Source: Accumulibacter sp.
GTDB taxonomy: Bacteria > Pseudomonadota > Gammaproteobacteria > Burkholderiales > Rhodocyclaceae
Assembly: GCA_031284185.1 (NCBI GenBank)
Contig: JAITAJ010000258.1
Location: 1 to 27,003 of the forward strand
Reading direction: 5' to 3'
Length of the DNA stretch: 27,003 nt
Position 1 is the first letter of the stretch; each line of letters opens with the position of its first letter. The notes under the pieces are model-generated. The model saw only the letters and a program-made list of their open reading frames with translations, was not told where the DNA came from and ran no database searches. Positions 1-8,941 of the stretch are shown here, in pieces. The position numbers were made by a program, and so were the translations under genes.

Positions 1-2844
1 GATGGCCTCGAACGCCGGATCGCCCTGGCTGCGCTGCCGGTCGAGCGCGAAGTCGATCATCATGATGGCGTTCTTCTTGACGATGCCGATCAGCATGATC
101 ACGCCGACGAAGGCGTAAAGGTTGAGGTCGATCCCGAAGAGCATCAGGGTGACCAGCGCGCCGAGCGCGGCGGAGGGCAGACCGGAGAGAATCGTCAAGG
201 GATGGACGAAACTCTCGTAAAGGATGCCGAGCACGATGTAAACGACCAGCACGGCAATCAGCAGCAGGACGCCAAGCCCCTGCAGGGAGGATTGGAAGGC
301 CTGGGCCGTTCCCTGGAGACTGGTGTTGAGCGATACCGGCAGGCGCATTTCCTGTTCGAGCGCCTGGAGGCGGTTGACCGCGTCGCCGAGCGAAACGCCG
401 GGCAACAGGTTGAACGAAATGGTGACGGAGGGCATTTGCCCCTGGTGGTTGATGGTCGTGGCCTGCGTGCCGCGCGTCACCCGGGTCACGGTGTCGAGCG
501 GCACGAGATCGCCATTGGCGGCGCGGATGTAAAGCCGGGAGAGCATGGAGGGATCGAGCTGGTACTCGGGAGTGACTTCGAGAATGACCTGGAACTGGTT
601 GGTGGTGCCGTAGATGGTCGATATCTGGCGGGAACTGAAGGCGCTCTGCAAGGCATCCTCGACTTGCCCGAAATTCAGCCCGAGCGCGGCGATCTTGTTG
701 CGGTCGACGGCGAGCGCCACCACCGGCCCGCGATTGTAGAGGTTGCTGGTGACGTCGACGAAACCCGGCAGATGCTGGATCCGGTCGAGCAGGGTATCGG
801 TCCATTGGTAGAGTTCGGACAGGTCGGTGCTCTGCAAGGTGTATTGGTATTGCGCCGAGGTCGCCTGGCCGCCGATGCGGATCGACGGCGGATTCTGCAG
901 GAAGACGCGGATGCCGGGGACGGCGGCCAGCTTCGGACGCAGCTCGTGGATGATTTCCTCGGCTGACAGCCGGCGTTCGTCACGCGGCTCGAGGACCAGA
1001 TTCAGCGAACCCGTGTTCGGCGTCGGCCGGGCGCTGGTGGCGCCGACCTGGACCATGAAGGAGCTGATGTTGGGATCCTCGGCGAGTATCTCGGAAATCG
1101 CGCGCTGTTTTTCGACCATGGCGGCAAAGGAGACATCCTGCGCGGCTTCCATGATGCCCGTGATCCGCCCGCTGTCGCCGGCCGGCAGGAAGCCCTTGGG
1201 AATGTCGACGAACAACAGGCCGCTGAAAATCACCGAAAGCGCGAATCCGGCGATGACCGCGCGCGGATGGTTCATGGCCAGGTTCAGCGTTTTCTCGTAG
1301 CCCGAGAGAATGGAGGCGAAGAAATGCTCGAAGATACGGAAGACCCGGCCATGCGCTTCGGTGGCCGCGTGTTTCAGATAGCGGCTGCACATCATCGGCG
1401 TGAGCGTGAGCGAGACGAGTCCCGAAACGAGGATCGCCGCGCAGATGGTCACGGCGAATTCGTGCAGCAGACGTCCGACGATGCCGCTCATGAACATGAC
1501 GGGGATGAACACGGCAATGAGCGAGAGCGTCATCGAGACGATGGTCGGGCCGATTTCGCGCGAGCCTTCGAGGGCGGCCTGCAGAGGCGTCTCGCCGAGT
1601 TCGACGTGGCGGACGATGTTCTCCAGCATGACGATGGCGTCATCCACGACGAAACCGACCGCCAGGGTCAGCGCGAGCAGGGAGAGGTTGTCGAGACTGT
1701 AGCCGCACACGTGCATCACGGCGAAGGTGCCGATCACCGAGATCGGCAGGGCCAGCGCCGGAATGACCGTGGCCGAGAAATTGCGCAGGAAGAGCAGGAT
1801 CACCAGGATGACCAGGAAGCCGGAGAGCAGCAGGGTGAACTGGACGTCGTCGATCGACTCGCTGATGGAGGCGCTGCGGTCGTACAGCGTGGTCATGACG
1901 ATCGACGCCGGCAGACTGGCCTGGAAGGACGGCAGCACGCGCCTGATCGCGTTGACCGTTTCGACGGTGTTGGCGCCGGGCTGGCGCAGGATGGACAGCC
2001 CGATGGCGCGCTTGCCGATGTTCCAGGCGGCGTTGCGCGTGTTTTCGACGCTGTCGATCGGGTTGGCGACTTCTTCGAGCCGCACCGGGGCGCCGTTGCG
2101 CCAGGCGACGATCAGCGGGCGATAGTCCGCGGCCCGGTCGAGCTGCCCGTTGTCCCTGATGGAGAACATCTGGTACTCGCCGCTGAACTGGCCGAGCGGC
2201 TGGTTGACGTTGGCCTGCGAGATCGCCTGACGCAGTTCGTCGATGCCCAGGCCGCGGGAAGCCAGCCGATCGGGATCGGCCTGCACGCGCACGGCGTATT
2301 TCTGCGATCCCCAGACGAGCACTTGAGCGACACCGGTGATCGTCGACAGGCGCTGCGCGAGCTGCGTCTCGGCGTATTCGTTCACCACCGGCAGCGGCAG
2401 GGTGTCGGAAGTCAGGGCGATGTTGAAGATCGGCGCGTCCGCCGGATTGATCTTGCGGAACGACGGCGGCGTCGGCATCGAGGGCGGCAGCCGGCGCTGC
2501 GCCGCGGCGATGGCCGACTGGACGTCCTGAGCGGCGGCATCGATGTTGCGATCCAGCGAGAATTGCAGGGTGATCGTGCTCGTTCCCTGGGCGCTCACCG
2601 AACTCATCGAGTCGAGTCCGGCGATGGTCGAGAACTGGCCTTCGAGCAGGGTGGCCACCGCCGAGGCCATGGTTTCCGGCGAGGCGCCGGGCAGATTGGC
2701 GGTCACCGAGATGGTCGGAAAGTCGACGTCGGGCAATTCGGAAACCGGCAGCGCGCGGTAGGCAATGAGGCCGAAGATGACGAAGGCCGCCATCAGCAGC
2801 GTGGTCATCACCGGGCGGCGAATGCACAGTTCCGGGAGCTGCAT
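1..2844 (-). CDS. RND efflux pump inner-membrane permease (AcrB/MdtC family), 3' end cut by window edge
   Basis: This is the proton-driven inner-membrane pump of a tripartite efflux system. It begins with ATG at 2844 and reads open for 948 codons to the window edge, so about 80-100 residues of a typical 1020-1050 residue RND pump are missing. Seen in the translation: N-terminal cytoplasmic tail and TM1 (MQLPELCIRRPVMTTLLMAA), the porter-domain stretch GQFSTIAGLDSMSS, and the TM4 proton-relay motif GFVVDDAIVMLEN with the paired aspartates of the family. The pattern EGQFSTIAGLDSMSS resembles MdtB/MdtC/MuxBC-type pumps more than AcrB, so multidrug or bile-salt-like substrates are likely, but substrate cannot be read from sequence. 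It starts 8 nt after the adaptor stop codon, so the two are co-transcribed. MdtB/C-type operons often carry a second permease, which would lie beyond the window. Family call is sure; subfamily moderately so. Confidence 0.93.
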   Translation of the reverse strand, partial: MQLPELCIRRPVMTTLLMAAFVIFGLIAYRALPVSELPDVDFPTISVTANLPGASPETMASAVATLLEGQFSTIAGLDSMSSVSAQGTSTITLQFSLDRNIDAAAQDVQSAIAAAQRRLPPSMPTPPSFRKINPADAPIFNIALTSDTLPLPVVNEYAETQLAQRLSTITGVAQVLVWGSQKYAVRVQADPDRLASRGLGIDELRQAISQANVNQPLGQFSGEYQMFSIRDNGQLDRAADYRPLIVAWRNGAPVRLEEVANPIDSVENTRNAAWNIGKRAIGLSILRQPGANTVETVNAIRRVLPSFQASLPASIVMTTLYDRSASISESIDDVQFTLLLSGFLVILVILLFLRNFSATVIPALALPISVIGTFAVMHVCGYSLDNLSLLALTLAVGFVVDDAIVMLENIVRHVELGETPLQAALEGSREIGPTIVSMTLSLIAVFIPVMFMSGIVGRLLHEFAVTICAAILVSGLVSLTLTPMMCSRYLKHAATEAHGRVFRIFEHFFASILSGYEKTLNLAMNHPRAVIAGFALSVIFSGLLFVDIPKGFLPAGDSGRITGIMEAAQDVSFAAMVEKQRAISEILAEDPNISSFMVQVGATSARPTPNTGSLNLVLEPRDERRLSAEEIIHELRPKLAAVPGIRVFLQNPPSIRIGGQATSAQYQYTLQSTDLSELYQWTDTLLDRIQHLPGFVDVTSNLYNRGPVVALAVDRNKIAALGLNFGQVEDALQSAFSSRQISTIYGTTNQFQVILEVTPEYQLDPSMLSRLYIRAANGDLVPLDTVTRVTRGTQATTINHQGQMPSVTISFNLLPGVSLGDAVNRLQALEQEMRLPVSLNTSLQGTAQAFQSSLQGLGVLLLIAVLVVYIVLGILYESFVHPLTILSGLPSAALGALVTLMLFGIDLNLYAFVGVIMLIGIVKKNAIMMIDFALDRQRSQGDPAFEAI

Positions 2845-2852
2845 GGCCCGAT

Positions 2853-4001
2853 CTATCCGGGGGGGCCGGACGCTTCGGCGCCGCCGGGCGCCGCGCCGGA
2901 TGCCGCGTTCTGAACCCGGACCCGGGCGCCGGGGGTCAGCCGAAGCTGCCCGTCGGTGACGACGGTCACGCCCGCCCGCAGCTCGCCGCGCACCGCCGTG
3001 AAGCCGTCCTGCGCGGCGAGCGCCTCGACGCGGCGCAGGACGACCCGGCCGTCTTCGCCGAGCACGTAGAGATAGTTGCCTTCCGGCCCCAGCTGCACGG
3101 CCTTGCTCGGCACGCAGACGGCTTCTCTCAGGGTGTCGAGGACCAGGGATACGTTGAGAAACTGTCCGGGGATCAGCGCTTCGTCCGTGTTGGGCAGTTC
3201 CGCCTTGAGCAGAATCGTTCCGGTGCTCGCGTCCACCGTATTGTCGACGAAGCGCACCGCGCCTTCAAAATGCCCGGATGCGTTGTCGGGCTCGGTGATG
3301 TCGACTTTCAGCGCGCCTTCCTTGCGCACCGCGCGCAACTGCGGCAAGTATCTTTCCGGGACGGAGAAACTGACGAGCAGCGGGCGAATACGGTTGATCA
3401 CCGCCAGCGTAACGTCGTTGGCCTTGACCGCCGATCCGGGGAAAACCAGACGGGCGCCGACGACGCCGGTGACCGGCGCCCGGATCGTGGCGTAGGAATG
3501 CTGGAGGCGCGCCACTTCCACCGCGGCCTTGCTGGCGGAGAGATCGGCGGCGGCTGTCGCTTCGTTGGTGCGGATGTCATTGACCTTTTCCTCGGAAACG
3601 AAATTGCGTTCCTTGAGCGTGGTGTAGCGCGCGGTATCGGCGCGCATCTTGGCGATCAGGGCCTCGTCGCGCGCCGCCGTCGCTTCCGCCTGTTTGAGGC
3701 GCGCGGCGAAATCGGTCGGGTCGAGGCGGATCAGCACGTCGCCCTGGTCGACGTGCTGGCCTTCGGTGAACAGAACCGCTTCGACCTGGCCGTCGACGCG
3801 CGATTTGAGCGTGACGCTTTCAAAGGCTTCCGAACGTCCGACGACTTGCAGGAGCACCGGGATGTCGCGCGTGACGGCCCTTGCCACCGAGACCGGCACC
3901 GGCGGCGGTTCCTTCTCTTCCCTGAGTCCCTCGTCCGAACAGGCGGCGATGAGCAGGGCGCCGGCGAGGGGCATCAGGCATTTCGTTCCGAAGCGGCGCA
4001 T
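2853..4001 (-). CDS. RND efflux periplasmic adaptor (membrane fusion protein), lipoprotein
   Basis: The adaptor links the inner-membrane RND pump to an outer-membrane channel. From the ATG at 4001 the protein is 382 residues. It opens with a short basic n-region, a hydrophobic core and a lipobox LLIAAC, so it should be lipid-anchored and exported. Next come the split lipoyl/barrel-sandwich halves (ESVTLKSRVDGQVEAVLFTEGQHVDQGDVLIRLDP is the first, YATIRAPVTGVVGARLVFPGSAVKAND the second), a central alpha-helical hairpin rich in Ala, Glu and Arg, then beta-barrel and membrane-proximal domains. The frame stays open upstream to an ATG at 4091, which overlaps the 3' end of lysA. I prefer 4001 because it puts the signal peptide at the N-terminus, although no strong Shine-Dalgarno is visible. 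It lies directly upstream of the permease (8 nt gap). No outer-membrane factor gene is in view. Confidence 0.92.
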   Translation of the reverse strand: MRRFGTKCLMPLAGALLIAACSDEGLREEKEPPPVPVSVARAVTRDIPVLLQVVGRSEAFESVTLKSRVDGQVEAVLFTEGQHVDQGDVLIRLDPTDFAARLKQAEATAARDEALIAKMRADTARYTTLKERNFVSEEKVNDIRTNEATAAADLSASKAAVEVARLQHSYATIRAPVTGVVGARLVFPGSAVKANDVTLAVINRIRPLLVSFSVPERYLPQLRAVRKEGALKVDITEPDNASGHFEGAVRFVDNTVDASTGTILLKAELPNTDEALIPGQFLNVSLVLDTLREAVCVPSKAVQLGPEGNYLYVLGEDGRVVLRRVEALAAQDGFTAVRGELRAGVTVVTDGQLRLTPGARVRVQNAASGAAPGGAEASGPPG

Positions 4002-4087
4002 CCGAAGCGAGACGCGAAGACGGGCCGCGGGCCACGCGGCGCGGCCTGGCGAAGCCGCCGAGGGATCGGTTACGATGTGAAATGGAA

Positions 4088-5344
4088 TCACGGCAGCAGG
4101 CTTTCCAGCGCGTAAAGTTCTTCCACGGTCTCGCGGCGCCGGATGAGATGCGCCTGATCACCGTCGATCATGACTTCGGCGGCCCGTGGGCGGGTATTGT
4201 AGTTCGAGCTCATGCTCATGCCGTAGGCGCCGGCGGACATGATCGCCAGGAGGTCGCCGGGAGCCAGGGCCAGCTTCCGCCCGTGGCCGAGAAAATCACC
4301 GGATTCGCAGACCGGGCCGACGATTTCCCAGAGGCGCGGCGGCGCCTCGCGCGGGCGGACCGGGACGATCTCGTGCCAGGCGTCGTACAGCGCGGGACGC
4401 GCGAGGTCGTTCATGGCGGCATCGACGATGGCGAAATTCTTTATCTCTCCCGGCTTGAGATACTCGACGCGCGTGAGCAGCACGCCGGCGTTGCCGACCA
4501 GGCGGCGACCGGGTTCCAGCAGGATTTTCAGCGCCCGCCCCCGCAGCCTGTCCAGCAGAGGTTCGAGGTAGTCCTTCACCGTGGGTTCCGCGTCATCCCG
4601 ATAGCGGACGCCCAGTCCGCCGCCCAGATCGATGTGGCGCAGCGCGATTCCGGCGGCGGCGAGCCGGTCCACCAGCAGAAGGAGCCTGTCCAGCGCTTCG
4701 GCGAAGGGCGAAGGATCGAGTATTTGCGAGCCGATGTGACAGCCGATGCCGAGCGTTTCGATGTGGGGCAGGTCGGCGGCGCGCCGGTAGAGGTCCAGCG
4801 CGTCCCCGTAGGCGACGCCGAATTTGTTTTTCTTCAGTCCGGTGGAGACGTATGGGTGTGTCTTGGCATCGACGTCGGGGTTGACGCGCAGACCGACCGG
4901 CGCGCGGACGCCGAGCGACGCGGCCACGCCGTCGAGCCGATCGAGTTCGGGCGCCGATTCCACGTTGAAGCACAGGATGCCGGCGGAGAGGGCCAGCGCC
5001 ATGTCGTCCGCCGATTTGCCGACACCGGAAAAGACGATCTTGCGGGGGTCGCCGCCGATCGCCAGCGCGCGTTGGAGTTCTCCGCCGGAAACGATGTCGA
5101 AGCCCGCGCCGCGCTGGGCCAGCACCCTCAGCACCGCGAGGTTGGAGTTGGCCTTGACGGCGTAACATATCTGCGCGTCGGCGCCCGTGAGCGCGGTCTG
5201 GAATTCGTCCAGCGCCGTCTCCAGCGCCCCGCGCGAATAGACGTAGCAGGGCGTGCCGAAACGCCGGGCGACGTCCGCCAGCGGCACGGATTCGACGCAG
5301 CGCCGACCGTCCTTCAGTGGAAAAAACGGACTCGGCGCGTTCAT
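4088..5344 (-). CDS. lysA: Diaminopimelate decarboxylase
   Basis: LysA is a PLP enzyme that converts meso-diaminopimelate to L-lysine and CO2, the last step of lysine synthesis, in the cytoplasm. The 418-residue product has the usual length. The PLP lysine is K64 in CYAVKANSN; the fold-III glycine-rich phosphate-binding region (HIDLGGGLGVRY, then LEPGRRLVGNAG) follows, and the C-terminal barrel carries CESGDFLG with the active-site Cys and the closing SAGAYGMSMSSNYN block. The start ATG at 5344 overlaps the lptM stop codon (ATGA), which implies translational coupling. The frame is open further upstream (to 5455) but that extension would run through lptM and lacks family similarity. The lptM-lysA order, divergent from cyaY, is common in beta- and gammaproteobacteria. 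Confidence 0.97.
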   Translation of the reverse strand: MNAPSPFFPLKDGRRCVESVPLADVARRFGTPCYVYSRGALETALDEFQTALTGADAQICYAVKANSNLAVLRVLAQRGAGFDIVSGGELQRALAIGGDPRKIVFSGVGKSADDMALALSAGILCFNVESAPELDRLDGVAASLGVRAPVGLRVNPDVDAKTHPYVSTGLKKNKFGVAYGDALDLYRRAADLPHIETLGIGCHIGSQILDPSPFAEALDRLLLLVDRLAAAGIALRHIDLGGGLGVRYRDDAEPTVKDYLEPLLDRLRGRALKILLEPGRRLVGNAGVLLTRVEYLKPGEIKNFAIVDAAMNDLARPALYDAWHEIVPVRPREAPPRLWEIVGPVCESGDFLGHGRKLALAPGDLLAIMSAGAYGMSMSSNYNTRPRAAEVMIDGDQAHLIRRRETVEELYALESLLP

Positions 5345-5505
5345 GACCCGGATGACTCGGCCATGCCGGGATCGTCCTGGGCGACCGTGGAAGCGTCGAC
5401 CGGAGACAGGGCATCTTGCCGCGGAGGCAGGTAGAGGGAACCGCGCGTTCCGCAAGCGTTCAAAGCCATCACGGACGACAGCAGCAAGAGCGTAAGATAT
5501 CGCAT
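5341..5505 (-). CDS. lptM: LPS-assembly lipoprotein LptM (YifL-like)
   Basis: This is a 54-residue lipoprotein: signal peptide MRYLTLLLLSSVMALNAC with lipobox LNAC, then the family motif CGTRGSLYLPP (usual form C-G-x-x-G-P-L-Y-x-P). In E. coli LptM helps mature the LptD/LptE translocon; that role is inferred here by family and by its classic position just upstream of lysA. It overlaps the lysA start by 4 bp. The ATG at 5505 is only 2 nt from the end of an intergenic repeat element (TIR at 5508-5518). The sequence before it on this strand is pyrimidine-rich (CTGTCCTCTGGA-ATG) with no good Shine-Dalgarno, which is odd for the first gene of an operon. The frame extends upstream through the repeat to 5655, but that part is repeat-encoded and not credible as protein. 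Confidence 0.88.
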   Translation of the reverse strand: MRYLTLLLLSSVMALNACGTRGSLYLPPRQDALSPVDASTVAQDDPGMAESSGS

Positions 5506-5507
5506 TC

Positions 5508-5608
5508 CAGAGGACAGAAATTTGAGAGGACAGAAGACAGATCGGCTTGCGGCGCTTCGCGTCGGGAGGAGAACGAAAAACCGGGCGCTCGGTTTTCCTG
5601 TCTTCTGT
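5508..5608. repeat. Intergenic palindromic repeat element, copy 1 (between lptM and cyaY)
   Basis: Left end CAGAGGACAGA (5508-5518), purine-rich arm with AGGACAGAAGACAG, then a GGCGC-TTCG-CG hairpin-like core (about 5551-5562), palindrome AAAACCGGGCGCTCGGTTTT (5577-5596), and a pyrimidine arm CCTGTCTTCTGTCC. The same modules in the same order recur at 19.2, 25.1 and 26.4-26.9 kb. The palindrome followed by T-runs on both strands could terminate transcription in either direction, which would insulate divergent lptM-lysA from cyaY, although it would also sit inside the 5' leader of either gene. Confidence 0.85.
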
Positions 5609-5650
5609 CCGCGCTGTTTTCTACCCTCCGATGGTAACACATGTATGCGT

Positions 5651-5753
5651 TTCAAAGGACAGAAGATGGATCGACTTGCGGCGCTTCGCGCCGCAAGCTC
5701 CTCTGTCCTCTATCCCCTGTCCTCTGATACTGACACTATCTTCCGTCTTCTGA
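5651..5753. repeat. Intergenic repeat element, partial copy 2 (abuts cyaY start)
   Basis: A shorter member of the family: purine arm AAAGGACAGAAGATGGATCG, a perfect 10-bp stem with a TTC loop (5675-5697, arms CTTGCGGCGC / GCGCCGCAAG), then pyrimidine arm CTCTGTCCTCTATCCCCTGTCCTCTG. It lacks the AAAACCGAGCGCTCGGTTTT module. A last CTTCCGTCTTCTG runs to within 3 nt of the cyaY ATG. The 40-odd bases between copies 1 and 2 (5609-5650) are unrelated to the family and show nothing I recognise. Confidence 0.78.
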
Positions 5754-5756
5754 AAA

Positions 5757-6098
5757 ATGCGCGATAGCGAATTCGTCATGATGGCCGATCAGGCGTTGGC
5801 GGACATCGAGCGGAGGCTCGACGCGAGCGGCGCCGATCTCGATTACGCCATGATCGGCAGTGGGGTGCTGGAGATAGAATTCGCCGATGGCGGCAAGATC
5901 GTCGTCAACCGCCATGCGGTGAGCCGGGAAATCTGGCTGGCCGGACGTTCCGGCGGGTTTCACTTTCGCTGGAACGGGGAAGCCTGGAGGGGCACGAAGG
6001 ATGACCGCGAATTGATGGCCGTCCTGTCGGAACTGGTGTCGCGACAGGCCGGCGCTCGCGTCGACCTGCGCGGCGGGCGCGGGGCCGAAAACGGCTAG
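5757..6098 (+). CDS. cyaY: Iron-sulfur assembly regulator / iron donor CyaY (bacterial frataxin)
   Basis: CyaY is a small cytoplasmic acidic protein that binds iron and the cysteine desulfurase IscS and tunes Fe-S cluster assembly. The 113-residue length fits the family. Seen: acidic first helix (RDSEFVMMADQALADIERRLDA, with D and E ridge residues), then the beta-sheet core ending GKIVVNRHAVSREIWLAGRSGGFHFRW, the frataxin signature region with the invariant N-R and I-W-L-A, and GEAWRGTKDDREL. The ATG at 5757 fits family N-termini; the internal ATGs at 5778 and 5781 would delete part of helix 1. No Shine-Dalgarno precedes it because a repeat element runs up to the start codon. It is divergent from lptM-lysA, a known conserved arrangement. 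Confidence 0.92.
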   Translation: MRDSEFVMMADQALADIERRLDASGADLDYAMIGSGVLEIEFADGGKIVVNRHAVSREIWLAGRSGGFHFRWNGEAWRGTKDDRELMAVLSELVSRQAGARVDLRGGRGAENG

Positions 6099-6210
6099 GC
6101 GCTCATGAAGAAAAAAGAGGCGATTCCGGCATCGGCGCCGTTCGGCCGCGCTCGGAGGAGAATGTCGCGGCCGCAAGGACGGGCCGGCCTTCGGATGGGG
6201 CCGAAAGACT

Positions 6211-6216
6211 TATAAT
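6211..6216 (+). promoter_or_regulatory. Consensus -10 box TATAAT immediately before relA
   Basis: A perfect TATAAT ends 6 nt before the relA ATG. A promoter of this kind starts transcription about 6-8 nt downstream, that is at or next to the A of the start codon, so it would yield a leaderless or nearly leaderless relA message. The matching -35 is weak (a TTCGGA at 6190-6195 with a short 15-nt spacer). No Shine-Dalgarno is visible between the box and the ATG. Confidence 0.5.
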
Positions 6217-6222
6217 CGGCGC

Positions 6223-8448
6223 ATGGTTTCCGTCGCCCACTCCGTCGCCGCCCAGAGCGATGACGAACAAATCTTGCAGACCTTGTGCGCCGGACTTTCG
6301 CAGGAAGAATCGGAGCGCGTTTGCCGGGCGTTCGACTTCGCGCGCTCGACCTACGGCGATCATTCGCTCGGCAGCGGCGAAGGCATCTGGCACCACGCGC
6401 GGGGCATGGCGCTGATTCTGGTCGGGTTGCGGCTCGACGTCGACTGCCGCCTGGCGGCGCTGCTGTTCGCCGTGCCGTCCCGCGACGAGCAAGGCCTGGA
6501 GCGCATCGAAAAATGTTTCGGCGCGGCGCCGGCGCGTCTGGTCGGGGGCATTTCCCGGTTGCATCGCATGCGCCCGATTCAGCGCGGCTTCGTCGCGCAT
6601 TCGAGCGAGGGCGGCGAACAGCCTCCCGGCGAAATGAAGGCGCAGATCGAAATCCTGCGCAAGATGTTTCTGGCCATCGTCGAAGACATCCGGGTAGTCC
6701 TGTTGCGTCTCGCGTCGCGCACGCAGACGCTGCGCCATTACGCCGACGAGCCTGACGAGTTGCGGGCGCAAGTGGCGCAGGAAACGCTCGAACTGTACTC
6801 GCCGCTGGCCAACCGCCTGGGCGTCTGGGAACTGAAGTGGGAACTCGAAGATCTGTCGTTCCGCTTCCTCTACCCGGACATCTACAAAAAGATCGCCAGA
6901 CAGCTCGATGAAAAGCGCGCGGAGCGCGAACAGTTCATCGCCGACGCCGTGGCGAGTCTCAAGCGCGAGCTTGCGGCGGCGGGCATCGCGGACGCCAGGG
7001 TGTACGGGCGGCCCAAGCACATCTACAGCATCTGGAACAAGATGCGCAAGAAGGGCGTCGAGTTTTCCGAGGTCTACGACGTGCGCGCGCTACGGGTGAT
7101 CGTCGGCGGAATCAAGGAGTGCTATGCCGCGCTGGGCATCGTCCACGACATGTGGATTCCCATACCCCAGGAATTCGACGATTACATCTCGAATCCCAAG
7201 GGAAACGACTACCGCTCGCTGCACACGGCGGTCAACTGTCCGGACGGGCGCGCGCTCGAAGTGCAGATTCGCACGCACGAGATGCACAAACACGCTGAAC
7301 TCGGCGTCGCCGCCCACTGGCGCTACAAGGAAGGCGCGCGCGATTCGGCGGACGCCTACGACGAGAAGATCGCCTGGCTGCGCCAACTGCTGACGTGGAA
7401 GGACGAGGTTTCGGACTCGTCCGACTGGGTGAGGCACTACAAGGAAGCCGCGCTCGACGAGACGATCTACGTCATGACGCCGCAGGGGCGCGTGGTCGAT
7501 CTGCCGCGCGGCGCGACCCCGGTCGATTTCGCCTACCGGGTGCACACCGATCTCGGCCACCGTTGCCGGGGCGCGAAGGTCGATGGCGTCATGGTCACGC
7601 TCAGCACGCCGCTGGAAACCGGGCAGCGCGTCGAGATCATCGCCGCCAAGCAGGGCGGGCCGTCGCGCGATTGGCTCAATGCCGCGCTGGGCTATCTGTT
7701 CACGCACCGGGCGCGCGTCAAGGTACGTCAATGGTTCTCCAGTCTGGCGCTGGAGCAGTCGATTGCCGATGGCCGGGCCATCGTGACGCGCGAATTGCAG
7801 CGCATGGGCGAAACCGGCCGGAAACTGGACGAACTCGCCTCGCGGCTCGGCTTTGCCAGGAGCGAGGACATGTTCGTCGCGGTGGCGCGGGCGGAACTCT
7901 CCCCGCGCCAGATCCAGACGGCGGCGCGCGGCGCCGGCGAGCCGGGCGAGGAAGAAAAGCTCGCGGCGGAGGCGCCGGTCAGGAAACGCAAGGGCAGCGA
8001 CGACGGTGAGAACGGCATCCTGATCGTCGGCGTCGACAAGCTGCTGACCCAGCTCGCCAGTTGTTGCAAGCCGGCGCCGCCGGATCCGATCGTCGGTTTC
8101 GTGACGCGCGGCAAGGGCGTCTCCATCCATCGCGCCGATTGCCCCAATTTCGCCAACATGGAGGCGATGCAGCCCGAGCGCGTGATCGAAACCGCCTGGG
8201 GAGGGGAAAGCGAAGGCGTTTTCGCGGTCGACGTCGTGGTCGATGCCATCGACCGGCAGGGATTGTTGCGCGACGTTTCGGAAGTGCTGACCAAGGAACG
8301 GATCAATGTGATCGCCGTCGGCACGCTGTCCAAACAAGGGTCGGCGCACATGCGCTTCACCGGCGAAGTGAAAAACCTGGCCCAGCTCGAACAGGCCCTG
8401 ACGGCGCTGTGCGAGGTGAAAGGCGTAACCGGCGCCCGCCGGGTCTGA
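6223..8448 (+). CDS. relA: (p)ppGpp synthetase RelA (GTP pyrophosphokinase)
   Basis: RelA makes the alarmone (p)ppGpp from ATP and GTP/GDP on stalled ribosomes. The product is 741 residues. The N-terminal HD-like region is degenerate: where active hydrolases have HD and ED motifs this protein reads AALLFAVPSRDEQG, so it should not hydrolyse ppGpp. The synthetase domain has VYGRPKHIYSIWNKM, EVYDVRALRVIV and the EFDD motif (residues 317-320), the E-x-D-D form typical of RelA, versus R-x-K-D in SpoT. Then NDYRSLHTAV and the AELGVAAHWRYKEG block, a TGS domain (IYVMTPQGRVVDLPRG...), the Cys-rich QLASCCKP zinc-finger-like region and a C-terminal ACT domain (VDAIDRQGLLRDVSEVL). A separate bifunctional SpoT should exist elsewhere in the genome. 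It follows cyaY by 124 nt, with its own strong -10. Confidence 0.96.
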   Translation: MVSVAHSVAAQSDDEQILQTLCAGLSQEESERVCRAFDFARSTYGDHSLGSGEGIWHHARGMALILVGLRLDVDCRLAALLFAVPSRDEQGLERIEKCFGAAPARLVGGISRLHRMRPIQRGFVAHSSEGGEQPPGEMKAQIEILRKMFLAIVEDIRVVLLRLASRTQTLRHYADEPDELRAQVAQETLELYSPLANRLGVWELKWELEDLSFRFLYPDIYKKIARQLDEKRAEREQFIADAVASLKRELAAAGIADARVYGRPKHIYSIWNKMRKKGVEFSEVYDVRALRVIVGGIKECYAALGIVHDMWIPIPQEFDDYISNPKGNDYRSLHTAVNCPDGRALEVQIRTHEMHKHAELGVAAHWRYKEGARDSADAYDEKIAWLRQLLTWKDEVSDSSDWVRHYKEAALDETIYVMTPQGRVVDLPRGATPVDFAYRVHTDLGHRCRGAKVDGVMVTLSTPLETGQRVEIIAAKQGGPSRDWLNAALGYLFTHRARVKVRQWFSSLALEQSIADGRAIVTRELQRMGETGRKLDELASRLGFARSEDMFVAVARAELSPRQIQTAARGAGEPGEEEKLAAEAPVRKRKGSDDGENGILIVGVDKLLTQLASCCKPAPPDPIVGFVTRGKGVSIHRADCPNFANMEAMQPERVIETAWGGESEGVFAVDVVVDAIDRQGLLRDVSEVLTKERINVIAVGTLSKQGSAHMRFTGEVKNLAQLEQALTALCEVKGVTGARRV

Positions 8449-8537
8449 CCGAGATCAGTCAGGCTATCATTTGGATTCTCATTGAAAGAATCAGGAATCT
8501 CATCGAGTCTGCTTTTACTCATGACTTCGTTTGCAGG

Positions 8538-8941
8538 TCACATGGCCATAGGCTGAATATTTTCATATTCCGTCCGTGGCTGCTCTGCGCCCTCAAGCTG
8601 TTCTTGCGATGTGGCAAATTCTTTTTCCATGTGCAAGGTTTATCATTTATTTTCTTTCATTCGTTGCTGGAGCCGTTCAATGAGTGCTGCATTTTTTTCT
8701 GGTTTTTCCGGTGTCAGCCTTTAGTTTCGCATCGTTTATCTTCTGTCCACGAATGGCCCGGCACATCCGGTCGCGGGAACGACTCGTGTCTGACGGCCTT
8801 GAGAAAATCAGGCCAAGGATCGGTCTGATGGGTCAATTCGTTTTTCCGATGATGATCACCTGGCTTCATCGCCTGCTTTTCCGGCCCCGGGCGTCCGTTT
8901 CCGCAAGAGAGCGCCTCATCGGAAAGAGTCCATCGCGGCAT
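8538..8941 (-). pseudogene. Possible decayed minus-strand coding sequence between relA and metH
   Basis: On the minus strand a 75-codon frame (8941 to 8714) has protein-like composition in its second half (HRKNELTHQTDPWPDFLKAV then RHESFPRPDVPGHSWTEDKR). Just after its stop, a different frame reads LTPEKPEKNAALIERLQQRM and ends KENK-stop, as if one gene had been broken by a frameshift. A further 30-codon frame, 8630 to 8538, begins MEKEFATSQEQLEGAEQPRT. These stretches are AT-richer than neighbouring genes. I do not recognise the family. It may be a frameshifted small gene or chance reading; treat as a pointer only. Confidence 0.3.

Noticed and set aside
1267..2913. A 548-codon plus-strand frame across the efflux permease
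   Set aside because: The minus strand encodes an uninterrupted RND pump with its proton-relay motif; the plus frame is highly charged and His/Arg-rich, a typical shadow.
5509..5655. N-terminal extension of LptM or small plus-strand proteins in the lptM-cyaY gap
   Set aside because: These frames are translations of the repeat elements; similar readings recur at every repeat locus.
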